From Defluviimonas salinarum (GTDB taxonomy: Bacteria > Pseudomonadota > Alphaproteobacteria > Rhodobacterales > Rhodobacteraceae), in contig NZ_JAPDOG010000006.1 of the NCBI RefSeq assembly GCF_026013545.1, positions 145,219-209,218 of the forward strand: a DNA stretch of 64,000 bases, read 5' to 3'. Of this stretch, positions 44,903-52,633 are shown piece after piece. Every line of letters starts with the position of its first letter. The stretch's first letter is position 1. The notes beneath the pieces were generated by a model. It ran no database searches, was not told the origin of the DNA, and saw only the letters and a program-made list of their open reading frames with translations. The position numbers were made by a program, and so were the translations under genes.

Positions 44903-45235
44903 ATGGCCTATCACATGCACACGATCTTCAATCTCAAGCCCGGCATTGCGGAGCCCGACTTCGCCGCCGCCCTCGCGGAATTCGCGGCCCATCTGCGCGA
45001 CGAGAACCTCCTCCTTCGCGTCGGCCCCCTCGGGCGGCGCCACCGAAATCCGGCGCTCGACACCGACGCGGACCGCGACCACCGGTTCTTCGTCACGATG
45101 ACCTTCACGGGCCGCCGCCAGGCCGACGATGCCGTCGACCGAATCCGGGCGCGGACCGAGCCCCTGCTCGGCCTGCATCGCGCGGTCTATGGAAAGGTTC
45201 ACGATCAACTGTTCACCTGTTTCGAAGACATCTGA
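44903..45235 (+). CDS. small conserved-looking protein, function unknown
   Basis: 110 residues, probably a cytosolic alpha/beta barrel-like dimer fold: MAYHMHTIFNLKPGIAEPDF start, LRVGPLGRRHRNPALDTDADRDH and RFFVTMTFTGRRQADDAVDRI. It recalls DUF6614-type proteins but I cannot verify that. AGGGAGGA precedes the ATG, a strong ribosome site. It is on the plus strand inside an otherwise minus-strand gene cluster and ends six bases from the LivF stop (convergent). Confidence 0.75.
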   Translation: MAYHMHTIFNLKPGIAEPDFAAALAEFAAHLRDENLLLRVGPLGRRHRNPALDTDADRDHRFFVTMTFTGRRQADDAVDRIRARTEPLLGLHRAVYGKVHDQLFTCFEDI

Positions 45236-45240
45236 CCCGC

Positions 45241-46062
45241 TCACGCCAGCCAGCGCTTGCGGCGGCGGTAGGAGCGCACGTCGCGGAACGACTTGCGGCC
45301 CTCGTCCGACATGCCAAGGTAGAATTCCTTCACGTCGGGGTTCTCGCGCAGCTCCTTCGCCGGCCCGTCCATCACCACCCGGCCGCTTTCGAGGATGTAG
45401 CCGTAATGGGCGTAGCGCAGCGCCACGTTGGTGTTCTGCTCGGCCAGGAGGAAGGTCACGCCCTCCTTCTCGTTGACCGATTTGACGATCTCGAAGATCT
45501 GCTCGACGAGCTGGGGCGCGAGGCCCATCGAGGGCTCGTCGAGCAGGATCGTCTCGGGCTTCGACATCAGCGCCCGGCCGATCGCGCACATCTGCTGCTC
45601 GCCGCCCGAGGTGTAGCCGGCCTGGCTCTTGCGGCGCTCCTTCAGGCGCGGGAAATAGCTGTAGACCATCTCGAGGTCGCGGGCGACCGCGCCGGCACCG
45701 TCCTTGCGGGTATAGGCGCCGGTGAGGAGGTTCTCCTCGACCGTCAGGTGCTCGAAACAGTGCCGCCCCTCCATCACCTGGATGACGCCCATCTGCACCA
45801 GATCGGCCGGCGCCATGTCCTGCACCTTCTGACCGCGGTAGACGATCGAACCCTTGGTGACCTCGCCGCGCTCGGAATGCAGCAGGTTGGAGATCGCCTT
45901 GAGGGTGGTGGTCTTGCCCGCGCCGTTGCCGCCGAGAAGCGCGGTGATGCCGCCCTTCGGGACATTGAGGCTCACGCCCTTCAGGACGAGGATCACATGG
46001 TTGTAGATCACCTCGATATTGTTGACCTCGAGCAGCGTCTCGGTCTTGCCGGCGTCGAGCAT
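45241..46062 (-). CDS. livF: branched-chain amino acid-type ABC transporter ATPase (LivF)
   Basis: 273-residue ATPase of the HAAT transporter family. Walker A GGNGAGKTT, signature TSGGEQQM (a variant of LSGGEQQM), Walker B TILLDEPSMGLAP and H-loop LLAEQN. VMEGRHCFEHLTVEENL and the C-terminal RRRKRWLA basic tail are extra features. It pairs with LivG in the heterodimer. 73 bases containing a GC-rich hairpin separate it from the binding-protein gene. Confidence 0.92.
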   Translation of the reverse strand: MLDAGKTETLLEVNNIEVIYNHVILVLKGVSLNVPKGGITALLGGNGAGKTTTLKAISNLLHSERGEVTKGSIVYRGQKVQDMAPADLVQMGVIQVMEGRHCFEHLTVEENLLTGAYTRKDGAGAVARDLEMVYSYFPRLKERRKSQAGYTSGGEQQMCAIGRALMSKPETILLDEPSMGLAPQLVEQIFEIVKSVNEKEGVTFLLAEQNTNVALRYAHYGYILESGRVVMDGPAKELRENPDVKEFYLGMSDEGRKSFRDVRSYRRRKRWLA

Positions 46063-46095
46063 GGGGGCCTCCCGTGCGGAAGTTGATCCAAAGGA

Positions 46096-46118
46096 CCCCG
46101 GCCCTGGTCGGGCCGGGG
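46096..46118. repeat. GC-rich hairpin between binding-protein gene and livF
   Basis: Perfect 9-bp stem CCCCGGCCC / GGGCCGGGG with a TGGTC loop, between the binding-protein stop and livF start. On the minus strand it is followed by TCCTTTGG. It may be an RNA stabiliser or partial terminator that gives more binding protein than ATPase. Confidence 0.6.
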
Positions 46119-46135
46119 AAGGTCTTGCATGGCGC

Positions 46136-47416
46136 TCAGTTGCAGCGTTCGGCGATGTTGTTTTCCGCGGCGAAGGCGGCGGAGTCCCCCATCACCAGCG
46201 GCGTCAGCACCTCATCATCCGGCGCGATGAAGCCGGTGATCAGGCTCCACGTCTTCGCCGAGGCGTCCCACTGCTGGATCATCGCGGCGCCCGGGCCGCC
46301 GTGATCCTCGCAGGACGAGGCGAAGGGCTGACCGAAGTTCGGCAGGCCAAGCTCGGCCATCCGCGCCTCGGTGATCTCCAGCGCCTCGAAACCGTCGCGG
46401 AGCTCGGCCGCGTTGATCGCCGCATGGCCGGAAAGCTCCTGCGCCTTGCGGATCGCTTCCGAGATCACCAGCGCCGCGTACATGCCGCGCGAGTAGAGCA
46501 CCGACCCGACCTGGTCGCCCGCGCCGGAGGACTTGCCGGCGTCATAGACATACTGCTTGAGGTCGGCATAGACCGGATAGTCCATCCCGGTGCCGTGCAT
46601 CGCGAGCGACTTGTAGCCATTGGCGCCGTCGCCTGCCGGCAGCACGTCGTTCTCCGAGCCCGACCACCAGACGCCGATGAAATTCTCCATCGGGAAACGG
46701 ATGTTCGCGGCCTCCTGGATCGCCACCGCGTTCATCACGCCCCAGCCCCACATCAGCACATAGTCGGGCTTGTCGCGGCGGATCTGCAGCCACTGCGATT
46801 TCTGCTCCTGGCCGGGGCTGTCGACGGGGATCTCGACAAGCTCGAAGCCGTGCTTGGCCGCCAGCGCCGACAGGGTAGGGATCGGCTCCTTGCCATAGGC
46901 CGAGTTGTGGTAGACGAGCGCGATCTTCTTGCCCTCGAGGTCGCCGCCGTTCTCGTCGAGCAGATACTTGATCGCCACCGAGGCGGCGTCCCAGTAGTTG
47001 GCCGGATAGTTGAAGACGTTGGAGAAGACCTTGCCGTTCGCGGCCGAGGTGCGGCCGTAGCCCGGCGTGTAGAGCGGGATGTTGTCCGCCGTCACCTTCG
47101 GAATGAGCTGGTAGGTGATGCCGGTCGACAAGGGGTTGTAGACCAGCGCGCCGGAGCCCTTGGTAGCCTCGTAGCACTCGACGCCCTTTTCCGTGTTGTA
47201 GGCGGTCTCGCATTCCGGGGTCGCGACCTTCTCGCCGCCGATGCCGCCGTCGCGCTCATTGAGAAGCGTGAAATAGTCGTTGAAGCCGTCGGCATAGGGG
47301 ATGCCGCCGGCGGCGAAGGGGCCGGTCCGGTAGCTCAGGTTCGGCACGACGAGCTCGGCCATCGCCGGCGTTGCCGTGGCCATCGCAAGAGCCAGGGCGG
47401 TCATGGTCTTTCTCAT
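46136..47416 (-). CDS. branched-chain amino acid-type ABC substrate-binding protein
   Basis: 426 residues with a signal peptide (TMTALALAMATATPAMA) and the LivJ-like binding fold: VPNLSYRTGPFAAGGIPYAD, FNDYFTLLNERDGGIGGEKV, KKIALVYHNSAYGKE and AVAIQEAANIRFPMENFIG. ECETAYNTEKGVECYE contains a Cys pair that could form a disulfide. The ATG at 47416 has GGGAGGAGACCC upstream. Sits between livM and livF. Associated CoA-ligase genes suggest a carboxylic acid ligand rather than an amino acid, but this is inference. Confidence 0.92.
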   Translation of the reverse strand: MRKTMTALALAMATATPAMAELVVPNLSYRTGPFAAGGIPYADGFNDYFTLLNERDGGIGGEKVATPECETAYNTEKGVECYEATKGSGALVYNPLSTGITYQLIPKVTADNIPLYTPGYGRTSAANGKVFSNVFNYPANYWDAASVAIKYLLDENGGDLEGKKIALVYHNSAYGKEPIPTLSALAAKHGFELVEIPVDSPGQEQKSQWLQIRRDKPDYVLMWGWGVMNAVAIQEAANIRFPMENFIGVWWSGSENDVLPAGDGANGYKSLAMHGTGMDYPVYADLKQYVYDAGKSSGAGDQVGSVLYSRGMYAALVISEAIRKAQELSGHAAINAAELRDGFEALEITEARMAELGLPNFGQPFASSCEDHGGPGAAMIQQWDASAKTWSLITGFIAPDDEVLTPLVMGDSAAFAAENNIAERCN

Positions 47417-47487
47417 TCTGGGTCTCCTCCCAAGGTTAAGCGTTTCGACATGCCGGCGCCGGGGCCGGTCTTCTGGTTGGGCGGCCC

Positions 47488-48564
47488 TCAGTGCGGGAAG
47501 GGCCAGAGCCGGAGTTTCTCCTTCGCCAGCCGCCAGAGCTGGTTGAGCCCGTGCGGCTCGGCGATGAGGAAGATCACGATCAGCGCGCCGACGATCATCA
47601 GCTCGACATGCGCGGCGAGATCCGTGGCCCAGCCGAGCTGGCCGACGAGGACGTTCTTCAGAAGCACCGGCAGAAGCACCATGAAGGCCGCGCCGGCGAA
47701 GCTGCCGAAGATCGAGCCGAGCCCGCCGATGATGATCATGAAGAGGATCAGGAACGACTTCTGGATGCCGAAAGCCTCGCCGACCTCGGCCGCGCCGAGA
47801 TAGACCGCGAAGAAGAGGGCCCCCGCCACGCCGATGTAGAAGGAGGAGATCGCGAAGGCGGAGAGCTTGGTGGTCAGCGGATTGACCCCGATGATCTCGG
47901 CCGCGATGTCCATGTCGCGGATCGCCATCCACTTCCGCCCCACGGTGCCGCGCGTCAGGTTCCGGGCGAGCCAGGCCAGCGCGAAGAGGATCACGAGGCA
48001 GAAGAAGTACTTGGCGCTTGCCGTGGTGTTGGCGCCGGTGACCGCATGGCCGAGGATCGTCCGTTCCGGCGCCGAGATCTGGCCCGAGGCGGAATAGTTG
48101 TAGAACCACGGCACCTTGTTGAAAAGCCAGACGAGGAAGAACTGCGCGGCAAGCGTCGCCACGGCGAGGTAGAAGCCCTTGATCCGGAGGCTGGGCAGGC
48201 CGAAGAGGACCCCCACGCCCGCGGTGATGCCGCCCGCGAGGAGGACGTGGATCAGGATCGAGACCTCGGGGAAGGCGGTCATCAACTTGTAGCAGGCATA
48301 GGCGCCCACCGCCATGAAGCCCCCGGTGCCGAGCGAGACCTGCCCGCAATAGCCGGTGAGGATGTTGAGCCCGATCGCCGCGATCGCGTAGATCAGGAAC
48401 GGCACGAAGACCGCATTCGCCCAGTAGTCGTTGATCAGGAGCGGCGCCGCCCCGAAGGCGACCGCGAGGATCGCATAGTAGCGCCAGCGGTCGAACCTGA
48501 TCGGAAAGGTCTGGCTGTCGTCAACGTAAGACGTCTTGAAGTCGCCTGCCTCGCGGTAAAACAT
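47488..48564 (-). CDS. livM: branched-chain amino acid-type ABC permease (LivM)
   Basis: 358-residue inner-membrane permease. Diagnostic blocks: AIAAIGLNILTGYCGQVSLG (first helices), FGLPSLRIKGFYLAVATLAAQ, and the NPLTTKLSAFAISSFYIGVAG plus IGGLGSIFGSFAGAAF region. An unusually long hydrophilic N-terminus (about 30 residues) precedes the first helix. Three bases after livH. Confidence 0.93.
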   Translation of the reverse strand: MFYREAGDFKTSYVDDSQTFPIRFDRWRYYAILAVAFGAAPLLINDYWANAVFVPFLIYAIAAIGLNILTGYCGQVSLGTGGFMAVGAYACYKLMTAFPEVSILIHVLLAGGITAGVGVLFGLPSLRIKGFYLAVATLAAQFFLVWLFNKVPWFYNYSASGQISAPERTILGHAVTGANTTASAKYFFCLVILFALAWLARNLTRGTVGRKWMAIRDMDIAAEIIGVNPLTTKLSAFAISSFYIGVAGALFFAVYLGAAEVGEAFGIQKSFLILFMIIIGGLGSIFGSFAGAAFMVLLPVLLKNVLVGQLGWATDLAAHVELMIVGALIVIFLIAEPHGLNQLWRLAKEKLRLWPFPH

Positions 48565-48567
48565 CGG

Positions 48568-49554
48568 TCAAACCCTCTCGATGATCTTTTCGCCAAACAG
48601 GCCCTGCGGCCGGAAGACGAGGAAGAGAAGCGCCAGCACATAGGCGAACCAGTTCTCGGTCGCGCCGCCGATCAGCGGGCCGGCGAAGAACTCGAAGAGC
48701 TTCTCGCCCATGCCGATGATGAGCCCGCCGACGATGGCGCCGGGGATCGAAGTGAAGCCGCCGAGCATGAGGACCGGCAGCGCCTTCAGCGCGATCAGCG
48801 AGAGCGAGAACTGCACGCCGGACTTCGAGCCCCACATGATCCCGGCCACGAGCGCGACGATCCCCGCGATCGACCAGACCAGCACCCAGATGAAGCGCAG
48901 CGAGATCCCGACCGAAAGCGCGGCCTGGTGGTCGTCGGCCACCGCGCGCAGCGCCCGGCCGTACTTGGTGTACTGCGAGAAGAGCGTGAGCGAGAGCACG
49001 AGGAGCGCCGCGACCACGGTCGCCACGATGTCGAGATTGTCGATATACAACCCGAAGCCGAAAACGCTGTCCGTGACGGCCTCGAATGCCTCATTTGCCC
49101 CCTGCGGCAGGCCGACGTCGAGCTTCTTGATGTCGGCGCCCCACATGATGTCGCCGAGGCCTTCGAGGAAGTAGGCCAGCCCGATCGTCGCCATGAAGAG
49201 GATGATCGGCGCTTGGTTGACGAGGTGCTGGAGCACGAACTTCTCGACGATCATCGCGAGCAGCACCATCACGGCCGCCGTGAGGATGATCGCGACGACC
49301 GCCGGCAGGTGCCAGCCGAAGTGGTGCAGGTTGGTGCCGAAGATCGCGTTGATGAGATGGGCGAAGGGCACCTGGCCGTTCTGGAAGCCCACGAGCGTCA
49401 GCGCCGCGAAGAGCGCGAGCACACCTTGCGCGTAGTTGAAGATTCCGGACGCCTTGAAAATGAGGACGAAACCCAGCGCCACGAGCGAATACATCACGCC
49501 GGCCATGAGGCCGTTCAGCGTGACCTCCATCGCGAAGAGGATCTGATCAGACAT
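48568..49554 (-). CDS. livH: branched-chain amino acid-type ABC permease (LivH)
   Basis: 328-residue inner-membrane permease. NGLMAGVMYSLVALGFVLIF at the start, SGIFNYAQGVLALFAALTLV, RALRAVADDHQAALSVGISL (cytoplasmic coupling region) and GGFTSIPGAIVGGLIIGMGE are LivH signatures. It forms the channel with LivM; 77 bases with repeated GCTGTACG motifs separate it from livG. Confidence 0.93.
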   Translation of the reverse strand: MSDQILFAMEVTLNGLMAGVMYSLVALGFVLIFKASGIFNYAQGVLALFAALTLVGFQNGQVPFAHLINAIFGTNLHHFGWHLPAVVAIILTAAVMVLLAMIVEKFVLQHLVNQAPIILFMATIGLAYFLEGLGDIMWGADIKKLDVGLPQGANEAFEAVTDSVFGFGLYIDNLDIVATVVAALLVLSLTLFSQYTKYGRALRAVADDHQAALSVGISLRFIWVLVWSIAGIVALVAGIMWGSKSGVQFSLSLIALKALPVLMLGGFTSIPGAIVGGLIIGMGEKLFEFFAGPLIGGATENWFAYVLALLFLVFRPQGLFGEKIIERV

Positions 49555-49594
49555 CGCGCGCCTCCATGATGCCGCGGCTTGTGTCGGGACGCGG

Positions 49595-49624
49595 GCTGTA
49601 CGCCTGGCGTACGCGCGCTGTACG
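49595..49624. repeat. GCTGTACG repeats and palindrome between livG and livH
   Basis: Direct copies of GCTGTACG at 49595-49602 and 49617-49624, 22 bases apart, with the palindrome GTACGCC-T-GGCGTAC (49598-49612) between them. The spacing and symmetry resemble a dimer-binding operator or a small regulatory hairpin. The rest of the 77-base gap shows no gene. Confidence 0.5.
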
Positions 49625-49631
49625 GAAGCTG

Positions 49632-50453
49632 TCAGTCATGCGAGACCCCCAGATAGGCGTTGATCACGTCGGGATTGCTCCGGACCTCGTCGGGCGTGCC
49701 GTCGCCGATCTTCTTGCCGTAGTCCATCACGACGACCCGGTCGGAGAGGTCCATCACCACGCCCATGTCGTGTTCGATGAGCGCGATCGTGGTGCCGAAC
49801 TCGTCGTTCACATCGAGAATGAAGCGGCACATGTCCTCCTTCTCCTCGACGTTCATGCCGGCCATCGGCTCGTCGAGCAGAAGAAGCTTCGGCTCGGCGG
49901 CGAGCGCGCGGGCGAGTTCCACCCGCTTCTTCAGCCCGTAGGGCAGACGTCCCACAGGCGTCTTCCGGATCGACTGGATTTCGAGGAAGTCGATGATTTT
50001 CTCGACTTTTTCCCGGTGCTCCGTCTCCTCGCGCTGGGCGCCGCCCCACCACATCGCCTGCGACAGGAGGCCCGATTTCATCAGCGTGAGCCGCCCGGTC
50101 ATGATGTTGTCGAGGACCGACATCCCATCGAAGAGCGCGATGTTCTGGAAAGTGCGGGCGATGCCGAGGCGGGCGACTTGGTAGGGCTTCATCGGGCCGC
50201 GCTTGTAGCCCTTGAACCAGACCTCGCCCTCCTGCGGGACATAGAAGCCCGAGATCACGTTCAGCATCGAGGACTTGCCGGCGCCGTTCGGGCCGATGAT
50301 GGCGCGGATCTCGCCGTCGCGGATGTCGAAGGAAATGTCGGTGATCGCAGCCACGCCTCCGAAGCGCAGCGTGATGTTCTTCATCTCCATCAACACGCCG
50401 CCGATCTTGCGGCCGTCGGCGGTGGTGTAACCCTCTGAATTCATGTCCTTCAT
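49632..50453 (-). CDS. livG: branched-chain amino acid-type ABC transporter ATPase (LivG)
   Basis: 273-residue ATPase. Walker A GPNGAGKSS, Q-loop IARTFQNIALFDGMSVLDNI, a degenerate signature LPYGLKKRVELARALA, Walker B LLLLDEPMAGMNVEEKE and H-loop LIEHDMGVV. The LivG/LivF-specific long insert after the Q-loop is present. ATG at 50453 overlaps the stop of the acyl-CoA synthetase gene (ATGA), showing that the ligase and transporter are translated from one message. Confidence 0.93.
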   Translation of the reverse strand: MKDMNSEGYTTADGRKIGGVLMEMKNITLRFGGVAAITDISFDIRDGEIRAIIGPNGAGKSSMLNVISGFYVPQEGEVWFKGYKRGPMKPYQVARLGIARTFQNIALFDGMSVLDNIMTGRLTLMKSGLLSQAMWWGGAQREETEHREKVEKIIDFLEIQSIRKTPVGRLPYGLKKRVELARALAAEPKLLLLDEPMAGMNVEEKEDMCRFILDVNDEFGTTIALIEHDMGVVMDLSDRVVVMDYGKKIGDGTPDEVRSNPDVINAYLGVSHD

Positions 50454-52429
50454 TCCGCCGCCATCCTTTCCGCCACCCGTTCCACCTTCGCGTCGCGCAG
50501 GGTCAGCGTCGCCTTGATCTTGCCCTTGCGGCCGTCTTCGTAGGTCACCTCGGTCTCGGTGTAGATCTCGTCCTTGCCGCCGTAGAGCGCGTCGATCAGG
50601 TCGGCGAACTTCTCCTCGATGATCTTGCGGCGGACCTTGCGGGTGCGGGTCAGCTCGCCGTCATCGGCGTCGAGTTCCTTGTGCAGGATCAGGAAGCGGT
50701 GGATCTGGCAGCCCGCCAGCATCGGGTCGGCGGCGACCGACTTGTTCACGTCCTCCACGTGGGACTGGATCATCTCGTAGACCTTCGGGTGGCCGGCGAG
50801 TTCCTGGTAGGAGGCGTAGGCGATGTTGTTGCGCTCCGCCCAGTTGCCGACCGCGTTGAGGTCGATGTTGATGAAGGCGGTGCACATGTTCCGGCCCGCG
50901 CCGAACACCACGGCTTCAAGGATGTTTGGGTAGAACTTGAGCTTGTTCTCGACGTATTTCGGCGCGAAGAGCGTGCCGTCGGCCATCTTGCCCACGTCCT
51001 TGGCGCGGTCGATGATCCGAAGGTGCCCGGTGCCTTCCTCGAAGAAGCCGGCATCGCCGGTCGCCACCCAGCCCTCGGCATCCTTGGTCGAGGCGGTCGA
51101 CTCGGCATTCTTGTAGTATTCCACGAAGGTGCCGGGCGAACGGTAGAAGACCTCGCCGTTGTCGCTGATCTTCACCTCGACGCCGGGCGAGGGCACGCCC
51201 ACCGTATCCGACCGCACCTCGCCGTCCGGCTGCTGGGTGATGAAGACCGAGGCCTCGGTCTGGCCGTAGAGCTGCTTCAGGTTGATGCCGAGCGAGCGGT
51301 AGAAGTCGAAGATCTCCGGCCCGATCGCCTCGCCGGCGGTGTAGCCGACGCGGACGCGGGAAAAGCCGAGAGTGTTCTTCAGGGGCCCGTAGACGAGGAG
51401 ATCGCCGAGCCAGTAGCGGAAGCGGTCCATTCCCGAAACGGGCTTGCCGTCGAGGATCGCCGGGCCGACGCGGCGCGCGATGCCCATGTAGTGGTCGAAC
51501 ATCCGCTTCTTAAGCCGCCCGGCATCCTCCATGCGGATCATCACGTTGGTGAGCTGGCCTTCGAAGACCCGCGGCGGTGCGAAGAAATAGGTCGGCCCGA
51601 TCTCGCGCAGGTCGGTCATCATGGTGGCGGCGTTCTCGGGGCAGTTCACGGTGAACCCGGTCCAGAACGCCTGGCCGACCGAGAAGATGAAGTCGCCGAC
51701 CCAGGCCATCGGCAGGTAAGCCAGCACCTCGTCGTCGCGCTTGAGGTGGTCGAAGGCGGCGGAGTTCTTCGCGGTCTCGATGATGTTGCGGTTCGACAGC
51801 ACGACGCCCTTGGGCTTGCCGGTCGTACCGGACGTGTAGAGCATCACGCAGGTGTGGTCGTATGTCAGCTCGGCGATGCGCTTGTCGAGCTCGGGCCCCA
51901 CGCGCTGCGCCGCCGCGCGCCCCTCGGCGGCGATGTCGGCGAGCGCGTTCATGCGGGTGTGGTCGTATTTGCGCATGCCGCGCTTGTCGAGATAGGCGAT
52001 GTGGTGGATCTGGGTGCTCTTGTCGCCGAGCGCCTCCTGCACCTCTAGCACCTTGTCGACCTGCTCCTGGTCGCCCGCGACGATGAAGCGCGCGCCGCAG
52101 TGCTCGAGGACATAGGCCATCTCCTCGGCCACGGCGTCCTGATAGAGCGGCACCGGCACCGCGCCGCACATCTCGGCGGCCACCATCGACCAGTAGAGCG
52201 CCGGGCGGTTGCGGCCGATGATCGCGACGTGATCGCCGCGGTCGATGCCGAGCGTGAGGAAACCGAGCGCGATGGCGCGGACCTCGTCGGCCGTCTCGGC
52301 CCAAGTCCAGCTTTGCCAGATGCCGAATTCCTTCTCGCGGAAGGCGGGCAACCCGCCCCACTTTGCCGCGTTGCGCGCCAGAAGCGCCGGGATGGACTGC
52401 AAGTCGCCCGTCGTCGCGTTTTCTGCCAC
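50450..52429 (-). CDS. long-chain acyl-CoA synthetase-like AMP-binding ligase
   Basis: 659-residue ANL-superfamily enzyme (FadD/ACSL-like). P-loop YTSGTTGKPKGVVLSNRNI (about residues 199-217), YFFAPPRVFEGQL, YGQTEASVFITQ, WVATGDAGFFEEGTGHLRII and the hinge DRAKDVGKMADGTLFAPKYVEN. It would activate a fatty or other carboxylic acid to its CoA ester. The GTG start at 52429 is chosen because a strong GGAGGAG site lies six bases upstream. First gene of the operon that continues into livG. Coupling of a CoA ligase to a HAAT transporter suggests vectorial uptake and activation. Confidence 0.92.
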   Translation of the reverse strand: MAENATTGDLQSIPALLARNAAKWGGLPAFREKEFGIWQSWTWAETADEVRAIALGFLTLGIDRGDHVAIIGRNRPALYWSMVAAEMCGAVPVPLYQDAVAEEMAYVLEHCGARFIVAGDQEQVDKVLEVQEALGDKSTQIHHIAYLDKRGMRKYDHTRMNALADIAAEGRAAAQRVGPELDKRIAELTYDHTCVMLYTSGTTGKPKGVVLSNRNIIETAKNSAAFDHLKRDDEVLAYLPMAWVGDFIFSVGQAFWTGFTVNCPENAATMMTDLREIGPTYFFAPPRVFEGQLTNVMIRMEDAGRLKKRMFDHYMGIARRVGPAILDGKPVSGMDRFRYWLGDLLVYGPLKNTLGFSRVRVGYTAGEAIGPEIFDFYRSLGINLKQLYGQTEASVFITQQPDGEVRSDTVGVPSPGVEVKISDNGEVFYRSPGTFVEYYKNAESTASTKDAEGWVATGDAGFFEEGTGHLRIIDRAKDVGKMADGTLFAPKYVENKLKFYPNILEAVVFGAGRNMCTAFINIDLNAVGNWAERNNIAYASYQELAGHPKVYEMIQSHVEDVNKSVAADPMLAGCQIHRFLILHKELDADDGELTRTRKVRRKIIEEKFADLIDALYGGKDEIYTETEVTYEDGRKGKIKATLTLRDAKVERVAERMAAE

Positions 52430-52633
52430 TGGTGCTCCTCCCCCCGCGCCGATCCGCGGCGCCTGTATTCGCCTGCGGGTGATTCCTCCGATGCCCGCAG
52501 CTTCCGTGCAAGACGATTGCGGTTAAAGGTTGCCGGACTTTTTCCCAATCCTTTCGAATTGTAACAGGCCCGACTTCCCCTTTGCGGCCCGCGCCCGGCG
52601 GTGCTAGCGATAGGGCGAAAGGAGCCCTCGCGG

